64,000 nucleotides of DNA. Source: Streptosporangium sp. NBC_01495 (lineage in GTDB: Bacteria; Actinomycetota; Actinomycetes; Streptosporangiales; Streptosporangiaceae). The position numbers and the translations under genes are program-made. Under the pieces are notes generated by a model. That model was not told the DNA's origin. It ran no database searches and saw nothing but the letters and a program-made list of their open reading frames with translations. Every line of letters begins with the position of its first letter. The stretch's first letter is position 1. Positions 26,519 through 34,842 of this stretch are shown here, piece after piece. The stretch spans positions 1,860,001 through 1,924,000 of the forward strand of contig NZ_CP109430.1 of the NCBI RefSeq assembly GCF_036250735.1. The letters are read 5' to 3'.

Positions 26519-28435
26519 GTGAGCCGGTCCACGGGTGGAACCCCGAGCCCGCCTCCGGGCGACGGGAACCCGGTCCAGGGCGCCGGCGGGGGCGCGGGCA
26601 CCAACCCGGCCCCGGGGGTGCGCGCCGGACTCGGGCACGCGCGCCGGGCGGCGGCGCTGGCCTGGACGAGCGGTCGCGGGCACGTGGTGGGGCAGGTCGT
26701 GCTCGCCTGCGCCGCGGGACTGGTGCCCGTCCTGACGGCCTGGTTCACCAAACTCGTCCTGGACGGGCTGACCGGTCCCGGCGCCACGGTCTCCGCGCTG
26801 CTCCCGTACGCGGTCGCCCTGCTGGTGCTGGGGGCGCTGGCCGGAACCGTGCCGCACCTGGCGGGCTACGCCGAGGCGGAGCTGGAGCGCCGGGTGAACC
26901 TGGTGGCCAGGGACCGCCTCTACACGGCCGTCAACCGGCTGCCCGGCCTCGTACGGCTGGAGAACCCGGGCTTCCAGGACAGGCTGCACCTCGCCGAGCA
27001 GGCGAGCCGGTCGGGTCCCGGACGGCTGGTGACGAGCGCTCTCGGTCTCGCGCAGGCGGGCATCGTGATCGGCGGGTTTCTCGCGACCCTCACGACGGTG
27101 AGCCCCGTCGCCGCGGGCCTGGTCCTGCTGGCCGTGGTGCCACTCGTCCGCGTGCATCTCGACCTGAGCCGGGAGCAGGCCGCCATGCTCTGGAGCACCG
27201 GCCACGGCCAGCGCCGCGAGCTGTTCTTCGCCCGGCTGCTGAGCATGCCGCACGCGGCCAAGGAGGTGCGTCTCTTCGGCCTCGGTGACTTCTTTCGCGA
27301 CCGCATGCTGGCGGAGCTGCGCGCGGTCAGCGCCGAGCAGCGCCGCGTCGGGCTGCGCCAGCTGCGCGGCCAGGGCACGCTCGCCCTGCTGGCGGCGGCG
27401 ATCGCGGGCGCCGGGCTGGTGTGGATCATCGGCGAGGCGGTGGCTGGACGGGCCACGGTGGGGGATCTCTCCGTGTTCGTGGCGGCCGTCGCCGGAACGC
27501 AGGGCGCGCTGGCCGCCGGGGTGCGGCGCCTCGCCGCGGCACACCAGTCGCTGCTGCTGTTCGACCACTACGAGGCGGTACGCGGGGCCGAGCCGGACCT
27601 GCCGCTGCCGTCCCGCCCGATGGCCACCTCCGCCCTCGGCCACGGCGTCGAGCTGCGGGACGTCTGGTTCCGCTACGGGCCCGAGCAGCCGTGGATCCTG
27701 CGCGGAGTCACCCTGTCCATCCCGTTCGGGCGGTCGCTCGCGGTCGTCGGCCTCAACGGGGCGGGCAAGAGCACCCTGGTCAAGCTCCTGTGCCGCTTCC
27801 ACGACCCCGAGCGGGGATCCATCCTGTGGGACGGCGTCGACCTGCGTGACCTGGACCCGGCAGCGCTGCGCGAGTGCGTCGGGGCCGTGTTCCAGGACTT
27901 CGGCGAGTACGACCTGAGCGTCGCGGAGAACATCGCCGTCGGGGACCTCTCCGCGCTCGGCGACCGCCCGCGTGTCGAGGCGGCGGCCGTCCGGGCGGGT
28001 GCGGACGCGATGATCCGCCGGCTGCCGCACGGGTACGACACGTTGCTGACCAAGGTGTTCTTCCGCGGCTCCACCGGCGACGAGGAGCAGGCCGGGGTGA
28101 CCCTGTCCGGCGGGCAGTGGCAGCGGGTGGCCCTGGCCCGCGCCCTGCTGCGGGACCGGTGCGACCTCATGATCCTCGACGAGCCCAGCTCGGGGCTCGA
28201 CCCGCACGCCGAGCACGAGGTGCACACCATCCTGCGCGAGCACCGGACCGGCCGGACCACACTGCTGATCTCGCATCGGCTGAGCGCCGTCCGCGACGCG
28301 GACGTGATCGCCGTCCTCGCCGACGGGCGGATCGCGGAACTCGGCGGCCACGACGAGCTGGTACGCGCGGGCGGCCGGTACGCGGAGCTCTTCGAGATCC
28401 AGGCGCGCGGGTACGCCACGGCGGTCGCCCCGTGA
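26267..28435 (+). CDS. ABC exporter (TMD-NBD half transporter) with repetitive N-terminus
   Basis: Up to 722 residues. Transmembrane domain about residues 135-430; nucleotide-binding domain about 460-715 with Walker A GLNGAGKSTLVKLL, signature LSGGQWQRVALARALL, Walker B CDLMILDEPSSGLD and H-loop LLISHRLSAV. Type IV exporter half, expected to dimerise. It lacks an N-terminal C39 peptidase domain, so leader removal must be done by another protein, plausibly the S26 peptidase just downstream. The first ~84 residues are three 28-residue repeats (MSAAQDPARGSGAAPVPDGG...) and three further in-frame GTG codons (26351, 26435, 26519) are alternative starts. Proposed cargo: the peptide encoded at 28996. 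Confidence 0.9.
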   Translation: MSAAQDPARGSGAAPVPDGGGDPVRSIGVSAAQDPARGSGAAPVPDGGGDPVRSIGVSAAQDPARGSGAATAPGSGGDPVRRSGVSRSTGGTPSPPPGDGNPVQGAGGGAGTNPAPGVRAGLGHARRAAALAWTSGRGHVVGQVVLACAAGLVPVLTAWFTKLVLDGLTGPGATVSALLPYAVALLVLGALAGTVPHLAGYAEAELERRVNLVARDRLYTAVNRLPGLVRLENPGFQDRLHLAEQASRSGPGRLVTSALGLAQAGIVIGGFLATLTTVSPVAAGLVLLAVVPLVRVHLDLSREQAAMLWSTGHGQRRELFFARLLSMPHAAKEVRLFGLGDFFRDRMLAELRAVSAEQRRVGLRQLRGQGTLALLAAAIAGAGLVWIIGEAVAGRATVGDLSVFVAAVAGTQGALAAGVRRLAAAHQSLLLFDHYEAVRGAEPDLPLPSRPMATSALGHGVELRDVWFRYGPEQPWILRGVTLSIPFGRSLAVVGLNGAGKSTLVKLLCRFHDPERGSILWDGVDLRDLDPAALRECVGAVFQDFGEYDLSVAENIAVGDLSALGDRPRVEAAAVRAGADAMIRRLPHGYDTLLTKVFFRGSTGDEEQAGVTLSGGQWQRVALARALLRDRCDLMILDEPSSGLDPHAEHEVHTILREHRTGRTTLLISHRLSAVRDADVIAVLADGRIAELGGHDELVRAGGRYAELFEIQARGYATAVAP

Positions 28436-28517
28436 CCGCGCCTTCCTCGGCGGGACCGCTGTGGCGTACCCGTGCGGGCGGAGGGCGTCCGGTGGCCGCG
28501 TTTCCTGGGGGTGCCGG

Positions 28518-28976
28518 GTGACCGCGCTCGTGCCGGGGGTGTGCGCGGCGGCCCTCCTCGTGCTCGTTCTGGTTTTGCTGGTGCTGCGGCGGCACTTTCT
28601 CACGGTCACCGTCAGCGGCCGGAGCATGGAACCCACGCTGCGCGACGGCGATCGCGTCCTGGTGCGCAGGGCGGGCATCCGCGCGGTGCGCGCCGGAGCG
28701 CTCGCGGTGATGGCCGCGCCCGCCGAGATGGGGCGGGACTGGATGGTCAAGCGGGTGGTCGCGGTGCCCGGCGACCCGGTGCCGCACCGGGAGGTCCCGG
28801 CCCTGTCCGCCACCCGTGACCGCGTCGTACCCGCCGATCGCCTCGTCGTCGTCGGTGACAACCTCGCGATCAGCCTCGACTCGCGCAGGTTCGGCTACGT
28901 ACACGCCCGGCAACTGCTCGGCGTGGTCGTCCGCCACCTGCCACCGTCTCCGAGCCGGCACCTCGCCGGCCGGTGA
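28518..28976 (+). CDS. S26-family signal peptidase
   Basis: 152 residues with one N-terminal membrane helix (ALLVLVLVLLVL). The catalytic serine block is SGRSMEPTLRDGDRVLVRR and the general-base lysine block is DWMVKRVVAVPGDPV; the closing VVVGDNLAISLDSRRFGYV is the usual box E. GTG 28518 has GGGGG upstream; the frame opens earlier at 28461. It lies between the exporter and the cysteine-rich peptide and is shorter than housekeeping LepB, consistent with a dedicated processing peptidase cutting at the Ala-Gly-Ala site of that peptide. Confidence 0.9.
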   Translation: MTALVPGVCAAALLVLVLVLLVLRRHFLTVTVSGRSMEPTLRDGDRVLVRRAGIRAVRAGALAVMAAPAEMGRDWMVKRVVAVPGDPVPHREVPALSATRDRVVPADRLVVVGDNLAISLDSRRFGYVHARQLLGVVVRHLPPSPSRHLAGR

Positions 28977-28995
28977 GTGAAAAGGGAGAACAGCA

Positions 28996-29175
28996 ATGAT
29001 CAAGTTCGCGCAGCGGGCCGGAGAGCGGCTCCTCACCCACCTTCTGCCCAGCACCACCGCCGGGGCGATCTGCATTCCCCAGACCTACTGCAGCCACTGC
29101 GGGGGCGGCTGGTACAAGCGTCACTGGATCTTCGCCGACTGCTCCTCCGACTACACCGCCTGCGGAGACTGCTGA
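28996..29175 (+). CDS. Cysteine-rich 59-residue peptide precursor, probable secreted disulfide-rich product
   Basis: Small open frame, ATG 28996 preceded by AAGGGAG. Residues 1-24 form an amphipathic, positively charged leader (MIKFAQRAGERLLTHLLPST then TAGA). Cleavage after Ala-Gly-Ala at residue 24 would release a 35-residue core starting ICIPQTYC, with six cysteines at 26, 32, 35, 49, 56 and 59, two tryptophans (39, 44) and a GGGWYKRHW turn. The end is YTACGDC. Six cysteines plus MauE- and MauD-like redox partners imply three disulfides formed outside the cytoplasm. Last gene of the operon, 19 nt after the signal peptidase. I know short actinomycete proteins with a similar LLxPxTTAxA leader but no established function. 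Confidence 0.85.
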   Translation: MIKFAQRAGERLLTHLLPSTTAGAICIPQTYCSHCGGGWYKRHWIFADCSSDYTACGDC

Positions 29176-29200
29176 CGGAACGCGGGAAGCGGGATACCGG

Positions 29201-29229
29201 GGGCTGGGCGGCGGTGAGCCGTCCAGCCC
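29201..29229 (+). terminator. Terminator hairpin of the peptide operon
   Basis: GGGCTGGGCGGC (29201-29212) pairs with GCCGTCCAGCCC (29218-29229), a 12-bp stem including one G-U pair, with loop GGTGA. It lies 25 nt after the peptide stop codon. Confidence 0.75.
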
Positions 29230-29491
29230 TTCCCGGCGTGTTCCCGCGGGCCACGTGAGCGGGCTCCGGCGCGGGACGCGCGCCACGGTCTCCGAGGAGG
29301 TCGTCGCGCTCGCGGCGCCGACCGGATTCGGAACGAGCCAACAAAGGCGCCGCGCTGCCGTAGCGCGAGGTGTGGTTAACAGTATAGAAATACGACACAT
29401 CTTCGTTTAAGGCTTGACGTAAGCCCGGCGGCGAGAGCGCTCTCTCGACATCCCGGTGACGTCACGCCGCCCGTTCTCGATAGGCAGGTCG

Positions 29492-30719
29492 ATGAGAACA
29501 GCTCGTGACCAGGATGTACGCGCGACCTCGCGCGCACGCAGAGGCATCTCCTTAGCCCGTCTCCTCGCGCTGGCCGCCTCCATTGGACCAACGATGTCTG
29601 GAACCAGGTGTTCTCCGGCGTGGTGGGCGCTCCTCCGCAGGGCTTCCCGAACCCGCCCTACACGACGCTGCCCACCAGCCCCGTGACGCGGGAGAAGCCC
29701 TTCCTGTACATCGACGACACGGGCGCCTACCGGGTCTTCGTCCCGGCCCTGCGCCACAACACCTCGGGCACGACCTGGTCCGACGGCCGGCAGCAGCAGG
29801 GATCGTCGCTGCCGATCCGCGACTTCTTCATCGCGAAGCCGACCGACAGCGCGTCCAGGATCAACCAGCAGCTGTCGCGCGGCAAGCACCTCCTGCTCAC
29901 CCCGGGCGTCTACCACCTCGACCGGGCGCTGCGCGTCAAGCACAAGAACACGGTCGTGCTCGGCCTGGGCATGCCGAGCCTGGCCCCCGACACCGGCGAC
30001 GCGGCACTGCGGATCGAGGACGTCGACGGCGTCCGGATCGCGGGCGTGCTCGTCGACGCCGGGCGCCGCGAGTCCGAGACGCTCGTCGAGGTCGGCGACC
30101 GCCACAGCCACCGGGACCACTCCAGGAACCCGATCTCGCTGCAGGACGTCTTCTTCCGCATCGGCGGACCCTGGGTGGGCAAGGCGAAGACGAGTCTCGT
30201 GATCAACAGCGACGACACGCTCATCGACAACATCTGGGCATGGCGCGGGGACCACGGCAACGGGATCGGCTGGACGCAGAACACGGCCGACACGGGCGTC
30301 GTGGTCAACGGCGACGACGTGACGGCGTACGGCCTGTTCGTCGAGCACTACCAGAAGTACCAGACGATCTGGAACGGCGAGAGAGGCCGGACGATCTTCT
30401 ACCAGAGCGAGATCCCCTACGACCCGCCGAGCCAGGCCGCCTGGAACAGCCCGACCGGTAAGGGCTGGGCCTCCTACAAGGTCGACCGCAGGGTGCGGAA
30501 CCACGAGGCGTGGGGCATGGGCGTCTACTCCTACTTCAACCAGGGCGTGGACATCCGCGCGGACCGCGGGATCGAGGTCCCGAAGACGCCGGGGCCAAGT
30601 TCCACAACATGGTGACGGTCTTCCTCGACAGCAGCGGCGGCATCGAACGGACGATCAACGACGTGGGCACCCCCGTCGTCGGGTCGTACGGGACGAGCAA
30701 CGTCGTCAGCTACCCCTGA
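29492..30719 (+). pseudogene. Decayed secreted beta-helix-type protein gene (internal deletion and frameshift)
   Basis: ATG 29492 starts a plausible signal region (RRGISLARLLALAASI) in one frame; after about 29585 the family homology continues in another frame with NDVWNQVFSGVVGAPPQGFP. That frame then carries EKPFLYIDDTGAYRVFVPAL, LLLTPGVYHLDRALRVKHKN and YGLFVEHYQKYQTIWNGE, matching a conserved actinomycete secreted family that is sometimes labelled adenylyl cyclase without basis. Full-length members have about 200 more residues before this point, so an internal deletion is likely. Near 30591, a run of four G (one short) shifts the frame; the proper ending KFHNMVTVFLDSSGGI...VVSYP continues in the other frame to 30719. 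The frameshift could be a sequencing error; the deletion is harder to explain that way. Confidence 0.8.
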
Positions 30720-30746
30720 CCTGACCTGACCCGTTCCAGGAACGCG

Positions 30747-30780
30747 GTGCGCCGGCCCGGAGTCCTCCGGGCCGGCGCAC
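30747..30780. terminator. Bidirectional terminator between convergent genes
   Basis: GTGCGCCGGCCCGGA (30747-30761) pairs perfectly with TCCGGGCCGGCGCAC (30766-30780): 15-bp stem, 4-nt loop, between the ends of the pseudogene and the membrane-protein gene. Confidence 0.9.
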
Positions 30781-30781
30781 G

Positions 30782-31117
30782 TCATCTCTCCTGCGTGGGG
30801 GACACGTCCTTCCGCGGCCCGCGCAGCAGGAACCACAGGAGCGAGGCCTGGACCAGCCCGGCGACGGTGAGCAGCAGCAGGTGCGTGCCGTCGGGAACGG
30901 CCTCCCCGGGGATCATCATCACCAGCCACGAGAGCGGCAGGGTCACCAGGATCAACATGACCGCCGACAGGCCCTGGTTCTCCGGTCGGCGCATGCCGAC
31001 CAAGACGACGACGAGGCCGGCGATGACGAGCAGGACGTAGAGGCTGCTGACGACGAAGGCGAGGGTGCCCCGCCTGTACCGGGACACCGGGCGGAACACA
31101 CTGCGAATTGATGCCAT
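30782..31117 (-). CDS. Small membrane protein resembling the SCO4225 family
   Basis: 111 residues with three to four hydrophobic helices: LAFVVSSLYVLLVIAGLVVV, LSAVMLILVTLPLSWLVMMI and LLLLTVAGLVQASLLWFLL. The central LPLSWLVMMIPGEAV and the closing LVQASLLWFLLRG resemble small streptomycete membrane proteins of the SCO4225 type. The start ATG 31117 precedes a basic N-terminus (MASIRSVFRPVSRYRRG). Function unknown. Confidence 0.75.
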   Translation of the reverse strand: MASIRSVFRPVSRYRRGTLAFVVSSLYVLLVIAGLVVVLVGMRRPENQGLSAVMLILVTLPLSWLVMMIPGEAVPDGTHLLLLTVAGLVQASLLWFLLRGPRKDVSPTQER

Positions 31118-31394
31118 GACTTTGACTCTGCCCCAGGATCGCCATCGAGACCTCGGGACGAATACCTGACCTGTCCCGGTACGGATACTCAGCGCCGACG
31201 GAGCGGGCGTTGCCTGTTCCTCGCGTACCGGCTGTGGCCGCGGAAGTAGCCCGGATCGCCTCGGCGGGGCGTACGGGGCGGGGGCCTTTTGCAGGATCAC
31301 GGAAATACTTGGGGGAACGCCTGATTCCGGCGGCATGAAAGTCCTTCGGGCCCAGCGGGTAGGGGGCCGTCCCGGCTCCAGAACGGCTGATCGC
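31118..31394. other. Intergenic region, nothing recognised
   Basis: Upstream of the small membrane protein and downstream of the next minus-strand gene. AT-richer stretches near 31300-31335 could hold a promoter. No hairpin or gene supported. Confidence 0.4.
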
Positions 31395-31829
31395 TCAGCC
31401 CAGAAGCTCCGGAGGCGGCGGGGGAGTCATGACGCGGACAAATCCCAGCCTCGCGCTGGGCGGCATCGCCCGATGGTTCACCCCGTCAGTGATGGAGTCG
31501 CATCCGCCCAGTTCCGCACGCAGACGGATCTCGCCGACGCCTTCCTGCCTGATGAGCCAGAGTTCCCAGAACGTGGGCGCGGGGCACCGTCTGGTCCCGT
31601 TCGGTGCCCCGCTTTTCCTGATCTCCGCTATGAGGATGTGCGCGACATGACCGGAAACCACGCGGGAGCCCACCAGCGTGGCCTGCTCCATGCCCGTGTG
31701 CGTGTGGTAGGCGCAGGCTCTGACAACGGCCGGTGCGCCGGTGAGATCCAGCAAGGTTCGCTCTGGATTGTCCGGTAAGGCGAGCGTCGGGGGACAGTCG
31801 TACGGCTCCCCGGTCAACGAGTGCGACAT
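31395..31829 (-). CDS. Hypothetical protein
   Basis: About 144 residues from ATG 31829 (MSHSLTGEPYDCPPTLALPD). Protein-like stretches include TLLDLTGAPAVVRACAYHTH, VAHILIAEIRKSG and CPAPTFWELWLIRQEGVGEI. A proline-rich end (TPPPPPELLG) closes it. No domain recognised, and GC skew at third positions is weaker than in neighbours, which could mean recent acquisition or a false gene. The frame extends to 31976 but that part is not convincing. Confidence 0.45.
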   Translation of the reverse strand: MSHSLTGEPYDCPPTLALPDNPERTLLDLTGAPAVVRACAYHTHTGMEQATLVGSRVVSGHVAHILIAEIRKSGAPNGTRRCPAPTFWELWLIRQEGVGEIRLRAELGGCDSITDGVNHRAMPPSARLGFVRVMTPPPPPELLG

Positions 31830-32039
31830 GGTCACGTCCAGCTGTGTACGGGTCCGGAAGTGGACGTAAGCATCTGACGAACCGTGACTTCTGTCCATGC
31901 TCGGCCGGGCACGCGGGGTGGCCGGTCGTCCTCGGGCGGATCGTAGGGAGGCCGCGTCGGAAAACCGGGCGCTCACCCGTTCAGGTCCTCCTGGGACGGC
32001 ATGTACAGGACCCGAGGCGCCTTCGATCAGGTCCGGGTA

Positions 32040-32327
32040 TCAGCGCTGGTCAGGGTCGCTCCGCCACGTCTCGAATTGGAGGGCGGGTGAATCCGCGGAT
32101 TCCTGGAACTGCTTCGCCCTGTTCACGCAGTCGGGGCAGATGGGTTCCTCAACCGATCTGGCCGTCGCCTCCGGTGTCGGCTCGCGGAGGCCGCCCAACA
32201 CCGTCATGCCGGGAGGAAGAGCGGTCTCGGGATCGATCGTGATCGTCGTGACGCTCGCGGGGATGAAACCGAAGGTGCGCTTGCATACGTAGCATCTGCC
32301 GATTGTCGTAATCTGCTCATCTGCCAT
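32040..32327 (-). CDS. Small CxxC-CxxC putative zinc-ribbon protein
   Basis: 95 residues. Two cysteine knuckles, GRCYVCKRTFGF (about 10-13) and EPICPDCVNRAKQ (about 68-71), are spaced as in zinc ribbons. Between them lies TITIDPETALPPGM. A conserved actinomycete protein of this shape exists but its role is unknown. ATG 32327 lies about 10 nt after AGGAGG; the upstream frame contains only short SDRESM-type repeats and looks non-coding. Confidence 0.75.
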   Translation of the reverse strand: MADEQITTIGRCYVCKRTFGFIPASVTTITIDPETALPPGMTVLGGLREPTPEATARSVEEPICPDCVNRAKQFQESADSPALQFETWRSDPDQR

Positions 32328-32466
32328 ATGGCGTCTGTCCTCCTCCACAGCACCGTACATCCTGGCCGGTTTCCTCAGATGTGACGCCGCCTCTCGTGCG
32401 CGTGCAGGCGGTCGACAGAGATCGCTTGACGGCGGGTGAACTCCGCGCGGACGCGCACGACCTCTC

Positions 32467-32520
32467 CTGTCACTCATGGACTCCCTGTCACTCATGGACT
32501 CCCTGTCACTCGTGGGCTCC
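32467..32520. repeat. Three 18-bp tandem repeats
   Basis: CTGTCACTCATGGACTCC at 32467 and 32485, then CTGTCACTCGTGGGCTCC at 32503. Located in the divergent region between the zinc-ribbon gene and the methyltransferase gene. Confidence 0.9.
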
Positions 32521-32614
32521 GGTATCGCACGGGTGATCACCCCGGAGGCTCGTCGTTTCCGGGTGCTTCCTGATCGGGCGCTGTTCGTGTTCCCCGGGGG
32601 GTTATGGTGATCCG

Positions 32615-33256
32615 ATGTCGGACTTTTCCCCGCGGGACACGCGGTTGCGCCGTTACTGGGACCGGCAGGCCGACTCCTACGACCGGCGGATGGCGCTGGC
32701 CGAGCACCGCTTCTTCGCCGACACCCGTCCCTGGCTGTGTGGGCAGGCGGTCGGCGACGTGCTGGAGGTGGCGGTCGGCACCGGTCTGAACCTCGCCCAC
32801 TACCCCGACGACGTGCGGCTCACCGGTGTGGAGTGGAGCGCCTCGATGCTGGCGATGGCCCGGCGTCGAGCTGGCGACCTCGGCCGGACGGTCGATCTGC
32901 GGCAGGACGACGCGCGGGCGCTGAGCTTCGCCGACGGGCGTTTCGACACGGTCGTGTGCACGTTCGCGATGTGCGGGTTCCCCGACGAGCGGGTGGTGCT
33001 CGCCGAGATGTCACGGGTCCTGCGGCCGGGCGGGTTGTTGCTCCTGGCCGACCACGTGGCGTCGTCGGCCTGGCCGGTCCGGGTGCTGCAGGGGCTGGTG
33101 GACGCGGTCACCGTACCGCTGTCCGGGGAGCACTACCGCCGCCGGCCGGTGCGCCGGGTGCGCGCGATGGGATTCACCGTCGAGCGTCACGAGCGCTTCA
33201 AGCTCGGAGTCATCGAGCGGTTCGCGGCCAGAAAACCCGGCGGCGCCGACGTCTGA
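32615..33256 (+). CDS. Class I SAM-dependent methyltransferase
   Basis: 213 residues. Rossmann-fold landmarks: motif I DVLEVAVGTGLNLAHYPDDV, motif II LTGVEWSASMLAMARRRA, motif III RQDDARALSFADGRFDTVVC, and LRPGGLLLLADHV. Overall closest to the UbiE/phosphatidylethanolamine-type small methyltransferases (DRQADSYDRRMALAEHRFF opening). ATG 32615 chosen; Shine-Dalgarno GGGGGG is distant. The last codon and stop lie in the first unit of a 24-bp tandem repeat. Substrate unknown. Confidence 0.88.
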   Translation: MSDFSPRDTRLRRYWDRQADSYDRRMALAEHRFFADTRPWLCGQAVGDVLEVAVGTGLNLAHYPDDVRLTGVEWSASMLAMARRRAGDLGRTVDLRQDDARALSFADGRFDTVVCTFAMCGFPDERVVLAEMSRVLRPGGLLLLADHVASSAWPVRVLQGLVDAVTVPLSGEHYRRRPVRRVRAMGFTVERHERFKLGVIERFAARKPGGADV

Positions 33257-33370
33257 TCGCGAGCGGCCGGTGACGTCTGACGGTGAGTGGCCGGTGGGCT
33301 CTGACCATGGGTGACCGGTGGGGCCTGATCGTGAGTGACCGGTGGGGTCTGACCGCGAGTGACCCGTGGG
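33251..33370. repeat. Five 24-bp tandem repeats starting at a stop codon
   Basis: Units at 33251, 33275, 33299, 33323 and 33347 with consensus GTCTGAYCGTGAGTGACCGG followed by TGGG. The first unit provides the final Val codon and TGA of the methyltransferase gene. Confidence 0.93.
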
Positions 33371-33422
33371 GTCCAGGCGCGAGACCCTTCTCCACGGCAC
33401 CGGCGTCCGGCCGGCCCGCTCG

Positions 33423-34343
33423 TCAGCGGATGAGAACCGGGGCGAGCGACCGGAGGGTGTCCAGACACCCCTGCACATTGTCGGCCAGAGGCTGGACGCA
33501 CACGTGGTCGGCTCCGGCCTCGTGGTGAGCGCGGACCCGCTCGGAGATCGTCTCGGGGTCACCCCAGCAGACGATCGCGTCGACGAGAGCGTCGCTGCCG
33601 CCGTCGACGAGATCGGCGTCGGGCCAGCCGAGCGTGCGCAGATGGTTCAGATAGTTGGGCAGCTTCAGGTAGAACGCCATGTAGTCCCGGGCGATCGTCC
33701 GGGCCCGGTCGGCGTCGGTCTCCAGGACCACCGCCTGCTCGGGAACGAGCAACAGGTCGGGGCCGATGGTCTCCCGGGCCATGGCGGTGTGCTCGGGGGT
33801 GACGAAGTAGGTGTGCGCGCCGTGAGAGCGCTCGGCGGCCATTCGCAGCATCTTCGTCCGCAGCGCGGCGAGTACCCGGGCCGGCGGCTCGGGCAGGGGC
33901 GCGTCGTAGGGCGCCCGGTCCATGGCGTCGAGGTACGCGCGCATGGTCTCGGTAGGTCGCCCGTACTCATGTCCGCGGATGGTGACCAGCGGGGCGTGGC
34001 TCACGCCGAGGCCGAGGACGAAGCGACCCGACGACATCTCGGCCAGGGCGTTCGCCCCGGCGACCGCGGCGGCCGCGTCCCGCCCGTAGATGTTGGCGAT
34101 ACCGGTGGCGACCATGAGCTTCCGGGTGCCGGAGAGCAGGATCGCGGAGTTGACCAGGGACTCCTTGCCGCCGGGAACCTCGGCGATCCAGAGAGCCCCG
34201 TAACCGAGATCCTCGATGGCCGCGGCGACCCCGCGGCTCGTGGCGGCCGATTCCCCGCCCAGGAGCGAGAGCCACACGCCGACCTTGCCCAGGCGCTGCT
34301 TGAGTATGGGCAGGTCGACCACTGGGATACGTCGCTTCTGCAT
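33423..34343 (-). CDS. LLM-class F420-dependent oxidoreductase (TIGR03620-like)
   Basis: 306 residues, luciferase-like TIM barrel using coenzyme F420. Visible features: LGKVGVWLSLLGGESAATSR, AAAIEDLGYGALWIAEVPGG, VATGIANIYGRDAAAAVAGA, RFVLGLGVSHAPLVTIRGHE and the closing GADHVCVQPLADNV, typical of TIGR03620. ATG 34343 has GGAAAGG upstream. Likely cytoplasmic redox enzyme in secondary or xenobiotic metabolism; substrate unknown. Monocistronic. Confidence 0.9.
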   Translation of the reverse strand: MQKRRIPVVDLPILKQRLGKVGVWLSLLGGESAATSRGVAAAIEDLGYGALWIAEVPGGKESLVNSAILLSGTRKLMVATGIANIYGRDAAAAVAGANALAEMSSGRFVLGLGVSHAPLVTIRGHEYGRPTETMRAYLDAMDRAPYDAPLPEPPARVLAALRTKMLRMAAERSHGAHTYFVTPEHTAMARETIGPDLLLVPEQAVVLETDADRARTIARDYMAFYLKLPNYLNHLRTLGWPDADLVDGGSDALVDAIVCWGDPETISERVRAHHEAGADHVCVQPLADNVQGCLDTLRSLAPVLIR

Positions 34344-34842
34344 GGCGGGCCTTTCCGGAGAGCCTGGCTGAGGCGGTCGTCGTGCTGACCGGGGAGCCCG
34401 CCTTCGGCAGCGCGCCTCGTGCTTCCATGGTTGTTGAACACCCGTCCCCGGTGCCGGTCACGATCAGAGCCTTCCTGACCACGGGTGCGGGAGAACTCCC
34501 TCAGCACGCCGACTTATCCGATTCCAGACCGAACCTGTTGTCTTTCCACGGAGTGAGCAAGGGATTCCAACGTCATGACGTGGAGCGGAGTGGCCTGTGT
34601 CGCGTCCGGAATCGAGGGGAGCGAGGGACACCACGACTTCCGGCTGTCCGCGCTCGATCGAGGGTCGCGTTGCTCTGACCACGTTCGCTCGTGAGCTTTG
34701 GCGCTCAGCCAGACCGCGCGTCCCCAGCGGGCGTCGGCCGGCGGATTGTGCGCGTCCGGATGAGGAGGTGGGTCGATGCACGAGATCTTTCCGCCGGGCG
34801 TCACCCAGGCGGGTCCGATACCTGCCGGGCCGACACGGTCGA
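34344..34842. other. 500-bp gap with possible gene relic
   Basis: No full gene supported. On the minus strand near 34482 a short frame opens with VRKALIVTGTGDG, reminiscent of the start of a DJ-1/PfpI protein, but it loses similarity within about ten codons. The remainder has chance frames only. Confidence 0.35.

Noticed and set aside
25838-28861. 1007-codon frame antisense to the exporter and signal peptidase
   Set aside because: Arg/Pro-rich nonsense composition; the plus strand has complete ABC and S26 motifs.
34380-34482. Minus-strand start resembling a DJ-1/PfpI protein (KALIVTGTGDG)
   Set aside because: Similarity stops after about ten residues; too short to call even as a pseudogene.
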